The notes beneath the pieces were generated by a model. The model did not search any database, was not told where the DNA came from, and saw only the letters and a program-made list of their open reading frames with translations. Below, piece by piece: positions 1 through 10,299 of a stretch of 64,000 bases of DNA (within the stretch, counting starts at the first letter, position 1; each line of letters opens with the position of its first letter). Source of the DNA: Phascolomyces articulosus (Eukaryota > Mucoromycota > Mucoromycetes > Mucorales > Lichtheimiaceae). The translations under genes were made by a program, and so were the position numbers. The stretch is taken from NCBI GenBank assembly GCA_025677815.1, contig JAIXMP010000032.1, positions 434,001-498,000 on the forward strand. The letters are read 5' to 3'.

Positions 1-63
1 TTTAGTCATACATGTTATAGATTACACAAAAAAAGAAATCCATCATCCAATGGTATACTTTAC

Positions 64-184
64 CAAGTTTCAAGTTAAACTTGTCATTGACATGATGGCG
101 AAACTTGGCCATTTCAGTTTCTTCAGGATTGGAAGGTTTCCAAAGACAGGGTGGATCAATAGTCAAACTTGAAGCAGAAGCCAT
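64..184 (-). CDS. Acetoacetyl-CoA synthetase, first exon (partial, runs off left edge)
   Basis: Only the first exon, about 40 codons, lies in the window. It starts at the ATG complementary to 182-184 and ends at a GTAAAG donor (58-63). A branch-point-like TGACTAA sits near the window edge, so exon 2 is outside. The visible peptide has the N-terminal signature of the AACS family: a Pro-Leu-Trp-Lys-Pro-like segment (PPCLWKPSNPEE), then a helix with a KFRHHVNDKFNLKL core. These resemble the opening of fungal and animal acetoacetyl-CoA synthetases, which activate acetoacetate with ATP and CoA in the cytosol. The adenylation core is not visible, so another AMP-binding enzyme of the acetyl-CoA synthetase type remains possible. 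It is divergent from the hydrolase at 922. Confidence 0.55.
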
Positions 185-921
185 GGTTGTGTAAATGTGA
201 TGTGTGTGAGTATGTATGTAGAGTGAAGTGAAAGGAAAAAAAGAAAGATGAAAAGAGGACCGTGGGACTTTTTCGGCGGCTCTTTTTGTAGTTTTTTGAA
301 ATGTTTCACAAGGCCAAAATCTATAAAGCATCTAAGCAACAACAAATTTTCAATGTCCCTGAGCTCGCAACTGGTTAGCCAATCAAATTCTTAGTTCAAA
401 CTACCCAATCATGAGTCTTGCCAAATTGATGAGGTATTTGGTTTCTGTACTATTCCCAACTGTTTTGCAAAAGATTTTCCCTTGAGAACACAATTGCATC
501 ATTTTAATCTATAACCGTCGTTTTATAAAAAGTAGTTTACATATGTCTTTTAAAATGATACACGTTCATCTTTGTTAATATTGACAATTTGCTAAATTAA
601 TTGATAAATGTCCTTGGTCATCATCAAAAAATGACAAATCTTATAGCTTAAATGGTTATCATCATATAATAGAAAATTGAAAAGAGGCTATATATCCATG
701 ATGCATGTGTTCATTGTTATGACCATACCATCATAATAACAATGAAAAAAAAAATTGGGGAATCACAAGAAAATGTAATGTTCAGGAACAGCACGCTACT
801 TAAAAAAAATGCGGGGATAAAATCTTGTATTTAAGCTGACCTTTATCGTTTCAAAATTGGCATTTCAATATATTTCTTTTCAATTTCTTTTTTTTCTTAT
901 ATATTTTTGACATTGTTTATA
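185..921. promoter_or_regulatory. Divergent intergenic/promoter region
   Basis: This is the gap between the divergent AACS-like and hydrolase genes. It is AT-rich with several A and T runs. The last 60 bases before 922 are pyrimidine-rich (TTTCTTTTCAATTTCTTTTT), which is typical of sequence just upstream of start codons throughout this window. No additional gene is visible. Confidence 0.4.
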
Positions 922-2362
922 ATGGCACCTCCTTCGACATTGGTTGAAAAAGGTCATGTTGACGTGGCAAAGAATGGTCGTGAGTCCAAGCCTGTAAATA
1001 TTTATTATGAGAAACATGGTTATGGTCCTGAAAAAGTGTTACTTGTAATGGGTATGGAATGGTTTCTCATTGTCCTGTTTTTGTTTTATGCAAAAAGAGT
1101 ATGGGGAAATTAATACTCGTGTTTTAATTTGTTTTTTAATTCATATGTATATATAGGTCTTAGTACACCATGTTCAGCTTGGGATTTCCAGGTAACATAT
1201 TAAGGAAATAGAGATTTGATTATAAGGATGGTAAAATGCTCAATGGATGTTAATTATGGAATATACCACTAGGTTGATTATTTGGCACGCTCAGGCAAAT
1301 ATACCGTTGTCATTTTTGATAACCGTGGCATGGGACATTCTGGTAAGTTTTAGTTGCTCAAGATTTTTGCATGTGCTGTTAACTATATCATTGAGCGGAT
1401 TTGTCATTGATCTTTTTTTAAAAAAAAATGTATAGATTCGCCATTGGGTATTTATTCGTAAGTACTAGTCAGCTTTATTAACCATCTTTGGGGTTCACTC
1501 ACATGTCCATCAACAACAATCATTGACAAAACCATGGAATTAACCAAATATATTTATTTAAAATAGAACTTCACAAATGGCCAAAGATGCCCTTATTTTA
1601 CTTGATCACCTTGGATGGACAAAAAATGTACACATCAATGGTGTATCTATGGGCGGTATGATTTCCTTAGAAATGGTGGATGCAGCACCAGATAGATTTT
1701 CTTCTTTAACATTGACCAGTACGACTGCCAAGCGTAATATACCCACTGTAAGTTTTTATGACAGAAAAAAAAACTATTCATTTTTTATGTCCATAAATTA
1801 TATATATCTGAACAAAAAAATCTTATGTAAAACGATAAATTTTTTTTTTTAGTGGGCCGCCATTTCTGCATTATCCAAGATTGCTCTTTTCTATAATGAC
1901 CCTCGAGATAAGTTGATAACCGCTATGGAACTTGTCTATCCTCAAAAATGGTTATCTCAAAAACCTGAGAACCCATCCAAAGCTGCTGAATATGATACCA
2001 ATCTTGAAATGGCCAGTGCCAACTTTATTAGCCATGTTCGACGATCCAGATTACAGCCATTACATGGTAACTTGGCTCAAGCTGTCGCTTGTTTAACACA
2101 TTCCGTGTCTGATCAACGGTTGTTGAAAATCAAGTCGAGTGGATTACCAGTCTTGGTGATTACAGGCACGTGGGATAATTTGGTTCGTCCTCAATACTCT
2201 TTTCATTTGAAAAAGGTACTGGACCCTCGTTTTGAATTATTTGAGGGTAGTGGCCATGCGATTCCGGAGGAACAGCCCGATCGATACAATGCATTGATTG
2301 ATGATCATTTCTCATGTGCAACTGGATCCGTTGCCACCACATCCTCTTCAGCTAAATTGTAA
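922..2362 (+). CDS. Alpha/beta hydrolase fold protein
   Basis: A six-exon gene (922-1051, 1157-1191, 1273-1342, 1436-1457, 1567-1747, 1853-2362). Phases join cleanly to give 315 residues. Family landmarks are in order: an oxyanion-hole-like stretch after the beta strand VLLVMGL, FDNRGMGHSD, the nucleophile elbow GVSMGG (Ser113), ITGTWDNLV (Asp254) and GSGHAIPEE (His281), so the catalytic triad is complete. This arrangement matches the fungal alpha/beta hydrolase-1 family of epoxide hydrolase- or lactonase-like enzymes. No substrate can be named from sequence. There is no signal peptide, so it is probably cytosolic. The 22-nt exon 4 carries the DSPLGIYS loop. The gene is convergent with the PPR gene, with stops 84 bp apart. 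Confidence 0.88.
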
Positions 2363-2445
2363 TTTTTTATATGTTGTAATAATCATAAATAGTATATACA
2401 TTTTAAAATTTTAAAGTTTTTATCACTATTATTGTCTTTTGTTTA

Positions 2446-3660
2446 TTAATGATAATAAGAAGGGGATAATTCAGTGGTGGATAAAATATGTTGTCCGGGC
2501 GATGAAGAAGAAGATGACGCATCTTGTTGTTTCAAAGCCGTTTCCAATTTGGATAAAGTTTCGGTATAGCCAATGGATTCATTGGGTACATATGCTTTTC
2601 GTAAGAAATAATACAAGGCAGCGGCCTTGAGAATCTGTCCATTGTTCAAATATGTATTTAGAATAGGGTCCACGACTTCTTTACGTACTAATTTGGGTGT
2701 AGTCCGGGCAACTAATAACATGGCTCGGTCCGCAATGACAGGATGGGACGTACTAAGTGCTTCCGCAGCCTGGGTAACAATACGCGCCTGGTGTGCTGTA
2801 GGTTTATGTTCCAATAGTTGTACAGCACCTTGTACCACATTCGCTAGATTAGCTATAGCCGTTGTTGAATGTTGTTGTTGTGCTAATATCCGTTCCATAT
2901 ACATTGTATATAAACTCCATCCAGGTTTAATAGTATCCACATGTTGTACGATATGACGCCATAATATATCTACTGCATGAGCCTGATCTGCTTGAACATG
3001 ATATTTTAACATCACTTGACAATCAAAAGCGGTTCGCAATCGTAAATCCAAATATTGCATTTTCTCCACATAAGTTTTGGCTTTCTCCATATGACCCGCT
3101 TTCACGTTGGCTTGAATAAGATAGGTAAATGTTCGAGTTGTTGGCATTAAGTGTCTGAGGTTAGCAAACACCTGTTCAGCTTGGTCCAAAAATCCAGCAC
3201 GTATATAAGAACGTATCAAACGATTATAGAGGGCCACACTATTCAATTGATATTGATCCAGTTCTTGTTTCAATCGATGGAGTGTTGCTTTGTCTGTTGC
3301 TGTGTCTAATGATTGTTTTAAATTGTCTAATTGGTCCAATGTTGGGATTACTTTTGTTTTCTTTGGGTCATGCGTATTGGATGACGAAGAAGAAGTATTT
3401 GACGTTAAAATGACGTGTTCAATAATATTGGAATATGATTTGGTACTTTCATTGGATTGGATATCCAGTTTTCGTCGAAATGCGGACGTAAGTCCAAGGT
3501 AAAGGTTTTGCTCTTCTTTGGGTGATAGGAATCGTCGAAAAAACCAGCTTCGTCGACTCGTGCCAAAACGTGCACATTGATTGCTGTTATTATTGCGCAT
3601 ACGTATTAATAGTTGACCGCGTTGGATACAAATGCGTTGTGAAAATCGTAAGCTGCTCAT
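2446..3660 (-). CDS. Mitochondrial pentatricopeptide repeat (PPR) protein
   Basis: An intronless 404-aa reading frame. The first 45 residues are rich in Arg, Ser and Asn and nearly free of acidic residues (RFSQRICIQRGQLLIRMR), as in a mitochondrial presequence. From about residue 145 there are PPR-type helix pairs, such as ALYNRLIRSYIRAGFLDQA and RTFTYLIQANVKAGHMEKA, then further degenerate helical repeats to about residue 350. The tail is Gln/Ser-rich. PPR proteins bind organellar RNA and act in its processing or translation. The exact target cannot be read here. The lack of introns contrasts with nearly all its neighbours and is common for PPR genes. Confidence 0.75.
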   Translation of the reverse strand: MSSLRFSQRICIQRGQLLIRMRNNNSNQCARFGTSRRSWFFRRFLSPKEEQNLYLGLTSAFRRKLDIQSNESTKSYSNIIEHVILTSNTSSSSSNTHDPKKTKVIPTLDQLDNLKQSLDTATDKATLHRLKQELDQYQLNSVALYNRLIRSYIRAGFLDQAEQVFANLRHLMPTTRTFTYLIQANVKAGHMEKAKTYVEKMQYLDLRLRTAFDCQVMLKYHVQADQAHAVDILWRHIVQHVDTIKPGWSLYTMYMERILAQQQHSTTAIANLANVVQGAVQLLEHKPTAHQARIVTQAAEALSTSHPVIADRAMLLVARTTPKLVRKEVVDPILNTYLNNGQILKAAALYYFLRKAYVPNESIGYTETLSKLETALKQQDASSSSSSPGQHILSTTELSPSYYH

Positions 3661-5761
3661 TATTCTTTTTTGTTGTTATTGATTATGTGTATTGTTTTTT
3701 CAAGTAAAAATAGGAAGTTATTGTTGCGTAGAAAAATTAGAAACATGCCACTTTTCAATGGAGCGGAGCCAAAAGATTATTGCATCAACTTTGCCAACAC
3801 AGGGTGGTGAAGGTATCTTGTTTCTTGAATTTTTATAGAGATAGATGTTCAAATATACAATGAGAAATAAGTATCATATTGATGCGTAAAGTTGCAGCTA
3901 GTAGTATATAATTATAAGTATCAATAAAACACCCAATTGACTACATACCGGAATATGTGCATTTATTTAAGACTGCTTTTGCGCATTTACGTATATTTTG
4001 TATTATAAACTAAAATTATACGCAAAACCAGTCTTAAAAACCTGTATTGATATAAATTGTCGTGGTAACTGGTAATAGGCAACAAGGGATTGTATATTTC
4101 TCAATTACCCGACCTATTCGATAGATAAAAAGTACGTGGTAAGGCAATTGGATATAATTTTAATAATGAAAACAATAACAACACCAATAGTTACACCAAA
4201 GAGGGAAAAAAAAATGTGCTACTAGCGACTATCCCGGATGTTTTTCTATATAAAAATGCTATCTGCATGAGGCGATTATGTTAGCTTGTTATTGCAATTG
4301 ATTAGTCAAGCAAGTTATTATTACAGTAAATTAAATCGCTAACGCTAGTTACATTTTTTACAAGATGCACACCATTGTATGTAAAAAGAAGTTAATCACA
4401 TCAAACAGAATTGATGTTAGGCAAAGTTCACCGTACGAACCATCCCCAAAATAAACCATTATCAAGTTATTTGATCACATAAAATAAAAGCTTTTTGACA
4501 ATGCCATTAAGGTTCGAAAAATTGAATGAGTCGAACAAGAACTTTAGTGATGATTTGTCGTGATCAAGAATGATGTACAACAATTGATTGAGTTTCCGTT
4601 TAAACTATGGTAATCCATATTAAATTTGAAAATTAGAAGAAAAGCATGTTCTGTTTTTTCATCTCATCTAGCAATAATGTGACCTTGTTTTTATTCTATT
4701 TTGTAAACTGTTCCTTATCTTATTACAAAATTAAACATTTTTGACGTATCATAATATTTCCCACGAATGATTCCTCGGGATCATTTTATACGTATAAACT
4801 TGCGTGCATACGTAAATATCCTGGGAAAAAAACTAATAAAGATTTGGACAATAATGACATCGAATGGAGTTAATCAAAATAGATTATATATATTATGATT
4901 CATTTCTGTTTTACATGCAGATCAAATTATCACGAAGAAGATCATTGGTCCAAATTTTTCCCACGATATGGTCTTCTATATCAGCAGCGAAGTAAATACC
5001 TCTTCTGATAATCAAATCAATGATTTAGAATAATGGTATATCTAGTTTAATACTTATATGGATTAGTCATTCATTCATTTTTAGAAATAAAAAAAAAAGC
5101 TGAATCACACGGTATATATTTTGGATATAGTACTATTATAAAAATGGAAAATGGTTCCGAGAAAGTGGATCAAGATGAAGCGCATTTGCTAAAATTAAAT
5201 ACATTGGTATATGTTTAGCCAATATAATGTTGTCAAAATGAGGAAACAGGATAAATCATTCAAGGTATACGTATGTGGTGAAAAAAAAAATAGAATTACC
5301 ATGATATGTCAATTATATAACTCTGTCATTTGGTAAAAAGTCGCTTTTCCATAGTGATTTAGCCGACGGTTGTTAAGTATTTTAATACAGCTCATTTGGG
5401 GGGGGGGTGTAACTAAAGGAAGGCCAGAGCATAATAATATCAGCATAACAATTCAAAAAAAAGTATGACAAAGCTTATCCATTTATTGATATCGTGTTAT
5501 CTTTGTTAGGTTAAAATTTATATTTTATTAATGTGGAAGACTGGCTTGACCCGCGCCTATAGGCATATGGTCGCTTCCTTGCGGTACTTTGATGTGAAGT
5601 TATAAATGAATAAAGATATATAGCATTAGCTGAAAAAAACCCCCTTTAGGAGGAAAAGCTAAGCTAGTGTGGATGAGGTGGTGATAGTACAATTGTAAAA
5701 TGAAGAAAAAAAAGATAAAAGAGAAAATCTTATAGGAGGGGAGTATAGAAAGAGAAGCAAA
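3661..5761. other. 2.1-kb gene-poor AT-rich region
   Basis: No supported gene. It holds an imperfect inverted repeat (3965-4040), a run of ten G at 5398-5407, and short open stretches that look vaguely exon-like (4921-5035 and 5145-5216), which I could not join into a gene. The part adjoining 5762, including the sequence near 5540-5660, is probably the 3' untranslated end of the LINE fragment on the minus strand. Confidence 0.45.
3965..4040. repeat. Imperfect inverted repeat (about 18-nt arms)
   Basis: The arm at 3967-3984 (core AAGACTGCTTTTGCG) is the reverse complement of 4020-4037 (core CGCAAAACCAGTCTT) apart from one mismatch. The loop is about 35 nt. It lies in the gene-poor gap between the PPR gene and the LINE fragment. 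It could be a transposon end remnant or a cruciform-forming site. No target-site duplication is evident. Confidence 0.6.
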
Positions 5762-6718
5762 TTAATTGTTTTCTTGAGTTGATTGAGATGTGAGTTGTGA
5801 TGGTAGCGGTGGTTCTTTAGGTTCTGGTTCATCTTCTTCGTAGTCGTCTTCGGGGTGACTTAGGCGGTCAATTTCCCGGAGAACACGGATTAGAACGAAC
5901 CAGCAGTTTATCCATTTTCCACGAGAAAGGCCAATTTCTGAACGTGGAAGGTGGTTTAAAATATAGTCGAGTGGTTGCATGCCTTGTTTAAGTTCAGGTA
6001 TTGTTCCAAATGTAAATGATAATTCCTCAAGAATTTCTTCCATTAGTGGACAATTTGCGAAGTGTTCCCTATTTGCCGCAGGATGGCCACATCGACAATC
6101 TTTTAGAGGATAGGAGGGAAGCCAATGCATTCTCCATTTTATTAGCCTGTGTCGGTCTCGTGAAGTAGCAGGAAGATATAATACTGGGTCGATCATTCTT
6201 TTATCCCGAAGACAGCGAATAGTTTTCTTTTTATTAACCCGGCTTTTATATTCTTCATCCCGTTTTTGGGAGATTGCTTGTTCAAGTGGATTCTTTGGAG
6301 GGTTGTTGCTATATTTCAATTTGGAGTAAAGCTGGTAAAAAGGGTTGTTCGACGTAAGATGTTTCCAATGTTTATCTTTTTTCTTGTTCCAGAGAAAAGA
6401 TAGTTCAATGGATCGAGCCAGTGTGGTGGTTGGTAGGTTTTGAAGTCGAGCAGCAAATTTAAGTTGTAATGTACGGGTACGGGTGTGCATTGATGGCAGG
6501 TCTGATAACACCATTGGAACAATAGTTGGAAAATGTGTTGCTTTATTCCTATTAAGGGCCATTTTTATACATCCTTTTTGTGCATCATGGAGTTTATTTT
6601 TTTGTGTTGCTGTAAGGTTGGCAATTGCTATTCCATATTCCAGAACTGGTCTGACAAAGGTGCGGTATATTCGGAGTGCCGGCCATATGTTATCTTTGTT
6701 ATATATAGCAATATCCAT
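5540..6718 (-). mobile_element. 5'-truncated non-LTR (LINE) retrotransposon, C-terminal ORF intact
   Basis: The ORF at 5762-6718 (318 codons) matches the region downstream of the reverse transcriptase catalytic core in non-LTR elements. It opens with the conserved thumb-type segment YRTFVRPVLEYG, then a basic linker, then a zinc-knuckle-like motif with Cys208, Cys210, His219 and Cys223 (CRCGHPAANREHFANC), and ends in an acidic Pro-rich tail. The catalytic YxDD and endonuclease domains are absent, so this is a 5'-truncated copy, as LINE insertion normally produces. An in-frame TAA immediately precedes the ATG. The rest of the ORF has no stop. The sequence to about 5540 on the minus strand is probably the element's 3' UTR, but no long poly(A) end is obvious. 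Confidence 0.72.
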
Positions 6719-6844
6719 TTAAGTAGTTACCGTTATAATATATAGTAATCGTTTACATGACAATGCATGATAACTAGTAGTACAATTTTATTTATTATTC
6801 AAGTGGATTCGTAGTATATAAATATAATAATAGCAGTAATATAA

Positions 6845-8912
6845 TTATTCTGATGGCAAAGTTCCATATTCTCTATATACATTCTCATTATAATTGAATT
6901 CGTATCCGTTACAATTTAACTTGACACTAAGTGGTACTATATTATTATTATATTTGATATGTATATATATACAAAAGAACAACAATAGAACAGTAATGTA
7001 AATACATGATGCATTATATAGAAAAAAAAACATAATATCTCAATATCATTTACTATTGCAATTTACTTACAAAACCAATATAAGCAACGATCACCCATCA
7101 TTTCAATCCAATTTGTTCTTGTACCTTGGTTAAATATACATTTTCCGCTACTTGTAAACATGGAAGGTGGTGATGTAGATTTAATCTTATTTTTACTGGC
7201 CCATGATCGATATTGGATGTTTTCGATTGTTGTTCGGTTCAATGTAAGTAACCATAAATGCGAACATGCAAATATGCCAATGGATGTCATGATGAGACCT
7301 GATCTATATATGTATAAAAGTTTTTTTTAACAAAAAAATAAATAAATTAATGCAAGTAATAATAATATGACGTGTCACGCGTGCATATTTGTTTGTAAGA
7401 GTTATATTGAAAAAAAAACTTGCAGTATGATAATAGCAATAACAATGCCGTGGTAAGTTGCCTAGCGTTATAAAGAGATACAAATAAATATTCATCATAT
7501 CAATAAAATGACAACTTAGTAAATAGTAACATCAGTATATGTTTTTTTTTGTTCTTCATAAACGTACCAATCCATTTCCCATGATAAAGGCTGCCAGAGA
7601 TGTTGTAAATACCCAAGCTGCAATTCCGGATGTATAACAAATGAATTGAATGAAATATCTATAATTGGCAAATCCGACACATCCATTGACCCTATAATGT
7701 TTTTTTTTTCATAGAGTAAACACGTAATGAATTACGTATATTTATATACAAGGAGATAAGAACAAAAAAATATCCAATATGTATCATCATCTATCCATTT
7801 GTTTCATATATACCACACACCATGGACAATGACTTGAAATAAGAAAAAAAATATAATTGTTATTATTATTATTACTAAGGTTCAATGTGTTTCTTCTTTT
7901 TTTTTCATCCTCTTTTTTCCCCTTCTTCCTTACTGATCCATTCGTAAAACACAAGTGTCGCATACTCGACAATGGTGAGCGCGATCTGGTTTCCACCATT
8001 GACATGTTTCACACCACCGTTGAGGAAGAATTGATTTATAAGGTGGTTTGGTTTGTAATATCATATCCGTTCTTTCCATCATTACCATCATTGCCTTGGA
8101 ATATAATGACCACAAATTATTTTTTTTTTTAAAAAAACATGAAACATATAAAAAAATATGACAAAACGGATAAATGGAATCATCCATTCTAATATATAAA
8201 ATACCTTTCTTGGTGTCCCAGGTTCTTTCATGACCACACGGGCGTAAGATGTCAGTAATAAGATAAGCCATAGATGAAGAGGGACAAGATATATAGTAGC
8301 TTGAACGTGTGCACCTAGATGGATCAACGTTACTGCAATGACGATCGATTAGTAAAAAAAACCCTCTCCTTCTTTTTCCTTGTATTCTAATGTACCCATC
8401 CTTTTTCGCTTGTTCTACCCAACAATTCAGAAAATTTTCGGTGATCCTCCTGCATTATGACCCCCCCCTTTTCCCTTCTTTTCACCCGAGATAACAATTA
8501 ATTATCAATAAATATACTCACAGCAAACTTGATCAAGGTAGCCATAATAAAGAAAGGCAGTAATACTAAGAACGACTAAAACTGGCATCCAACCCCAATC
8601 ACGGTGCTGTCCCGGTTTTTTATCAGAAGGTAAAGGAAGTGGAAAATCTGTTATTGCCGAAAACAGGAATAAGAAAGGCCAACATCGGCTATACATCGGC
8701 GAATCTGTTTTACAACATCCTATGGCACTAGTTTCTCTTTCCTCTTCTTCTTCCTTATTATCGTTTCTTCGTGTAGAATGATGGAGCCCTTGTTGCTGTT
8801 GTTGTAGTTCTTCTGTATTATGATTTCGATGTTGCTCATTTGGATGTTTACAACATATTCGAAAAGGATGTCCACCTACAGCTAATATTCGATTTGCTGT
8901 ACGTTCTAACAT
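6845..8912 (-). CDS. DHHC-type palmitoyltransferase
   Basis: Protein S-acyltransferase that attaches palmitate to cysteines of membrane-associated proteins. Eight exons (minus order): 8522-8912, 8205-8332, 7934-8094, 7821-7832, 7568-7691, 7424-7461, 7071-7303, 6845-6936. All phases agree and give 392 aa. Visible in order: a low-complexity Gln/Glu loop, two membrane helices (VLVVLSITAFLYYGY and IYLVPLHLWLILLLTSY), the Cys-rich domain (RWCETCQWWKP, HHCRVCDTC), catalytic DHHCPWVNGCVGFANYR, two more membrane helices, a TTxE-like TIENI motif, and the NWIEMMGD tail region. The active-site His-Cys-Pro sits on a 12-nt exon. The intron at 7304-7423 needs a GC donor. The start at 8912 is the first ATG of the frame with plausible sequence; upstream translation looks like 5' UTR. 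Confidence 0.85.
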
Positions 8913-9318
8913 GTGATATACGTATGAAAAAAAGAGAGAAAAAGAAAGGAAATAAAAGGCAAAAAGGAAAAAATGCACAAACAAGCTCTTTATTTGATAT
9001 TGGTGTGGCGAATCATCCAAACGCATTCATACGCATGGTCAATTCAAACATTCAGGCACCGCCCCATCCATTCATTCACCTACCCAACCCTCCTTATTTT
9101 TGTATACATATCCATCTTAGCACGAATACGCATCATTTGGTTTCTTATTGTCAATAACAATCATTTATAATAATTTCTGTCACTCGCTCCGGTTGTTGTT
9201 ATTATTTGTTTTTTTTTTTTGTAAATATAATATTTATATATAAATTATACAATAATTGAATCATCATATCGTTGTTGTTATTGTTGATTCTTGGCATTTT
9301 TCCTGTTCATCTTTCATT
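8913..9318. promoter_or_regulatory. Gap upstream of the palmitoyltransferase gene
   Basis: About 400 bp between two tandem minus-strand genes. On the minus strand it is T/C-rich near 8940-8990, just 5' of the palmitoyltransferase start, and probably serves as its promoter. No further gene is seen. Confidence 0.35.
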
Positions 9319-9800
9319 TCAATCATCGTTCTTGCGTTGTACACCATATATCACTCCATTTGATGCTGTATAGCTATGATATTTATCCTGACAGGTCACT
9401 TTTTTTTTTTTTGGTCAATCATAAAAGAGAAAGTTAATATGCTTATTTTTTTATATGTTTCAAAAAACTAAATAGTTTTTCCTTTTTTATTATTATTGAT
9501 GTTATTATTATTATTACCAGTGACTGATTTTAACTTTTCTGATTGTAGTGCTGGAATATGACGCGCTAATTCTGTTGCATCGTGAATGAGTTGAACGGCT
9601 GATTTTGCTTCGTCTTGTGATTCACTTGTGTCCTTTTTTTTGGATTATTTCAACATACGTTTGTTATTTTATTATAATAACACAATTCAAATTAAATATA
9701 AAAAATGGCTTACATCGATTATATTGCCATCAATGGCCGAAGCCGTAAAAGAAGAAATATGACCTGGTAAATTGGCAAGCGATTCAAAGTTGGAAGACAT
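9319..9800 (-). CDS. LAMTOR4-like Ragulator subunit
   Basis: A small gene assembled by hand from three exons: 9714-9800, 9518-9632 and 9319-9398, giving 93 aa in frame. The protein reads as an N-terminal NLPGHISSFTASAIDGNIID, an acidic linker DTSESQDE, an amphipathic helix, then KLKSVTVTCQDKYHSYTA and a closing VIYGVQRKNDD. Size (human LAMTOR4 is 99 aa), the order beta strand - acidic loop - helix - beta hairpin, and the terminal V-[FY]-x-V-x-[KR]-R pattern fit LAMTOR4. LAMTOR4 is a roadblock-fold member of the Ragulator scaffold that holds Rag GTPases on the vacuole/lysosome for TORC1 signalling. Both acceptors are preceded by A runs rather than pyrimidines, so the splicing is less certain. 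Reading through the last intron instead gives an Asn/Lys tail ending near 9470. Confidence 0.5.
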
Positions 9801-10299
9801 TATAAAAAGAAGTTATAAGAAAAGAAGCATAAATTCGAACAACCTTGAATAATTATGCTGAGTTATCTTCCAATAGTATGCAAATTTATCATCCAGCAGA
9901 GACACAGGTGAATTCTTATTGTTATTTTTTTTTTTTGATATATATATTTTTATATATCATTATTCATGTATATTAATCCATAAGTACAGTTAAGGGTTTA
10001 ATGGGTATGTAAGATTCGATATTGTCATATAAACATTGAAAAAACATATATTACCAATTGGTCAAGAAGAGAACAAAAAAGAGAATACCCATCTTGCTTC
10101 ATAGAATACTGGTTCAAGTCGGGAAACTAAAAAAAATTGGGATTGGTATAAAAGGAATTTTTCAATCGCAAGCTTGAACAACTCCCTCTTTGATCCATAC
10201 TTCGAGTAAGTACTACCTATATATATAAAGCCATCCATCCATCCAATCCATCCATCCATTTTACTCATCCATCCATCCACCTTTATTTTTTTGAATAGA
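9801..10299. promoter_or_regulatory. Divergent promoter with eL31 leader intron
   Basis: This region separates the LAMTOR4-like and eL31 starts. A TATA-like GGTATAAAAGG lies at about 10145. A donor GTAAGT at 10206 and an acceptor TTGAATAG ending at 10298, one base before the ATG, predict a 93-nt intron in the 5' leader, as is common in fungal ribosomal protein genes. Inside it is a (CCAT)n tract around 10230-10280. Confidence 0.5.

Noticed and set aside
2160..2956. Minus-strand ORF over the hydrolase exon and plus-strand ORFs over the PPR gene
   Set aside because: They overlap well-supported coding exons on the other strand and show no family motifs.
4855..5216. Possible spliced small gene (ATG at about 4857, open stretch 4921-5035, second ATG at 5144)
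   Set aside because: No combination of exons gave a consistent frame with credible donors and acceptors, and no motif was recognised.
10070..10140. GGTTCAAGTC resembling a tRNA B box
   Set aside because: No A box or acceptor stem at the required spacing; it lies in the eL31 promoter.
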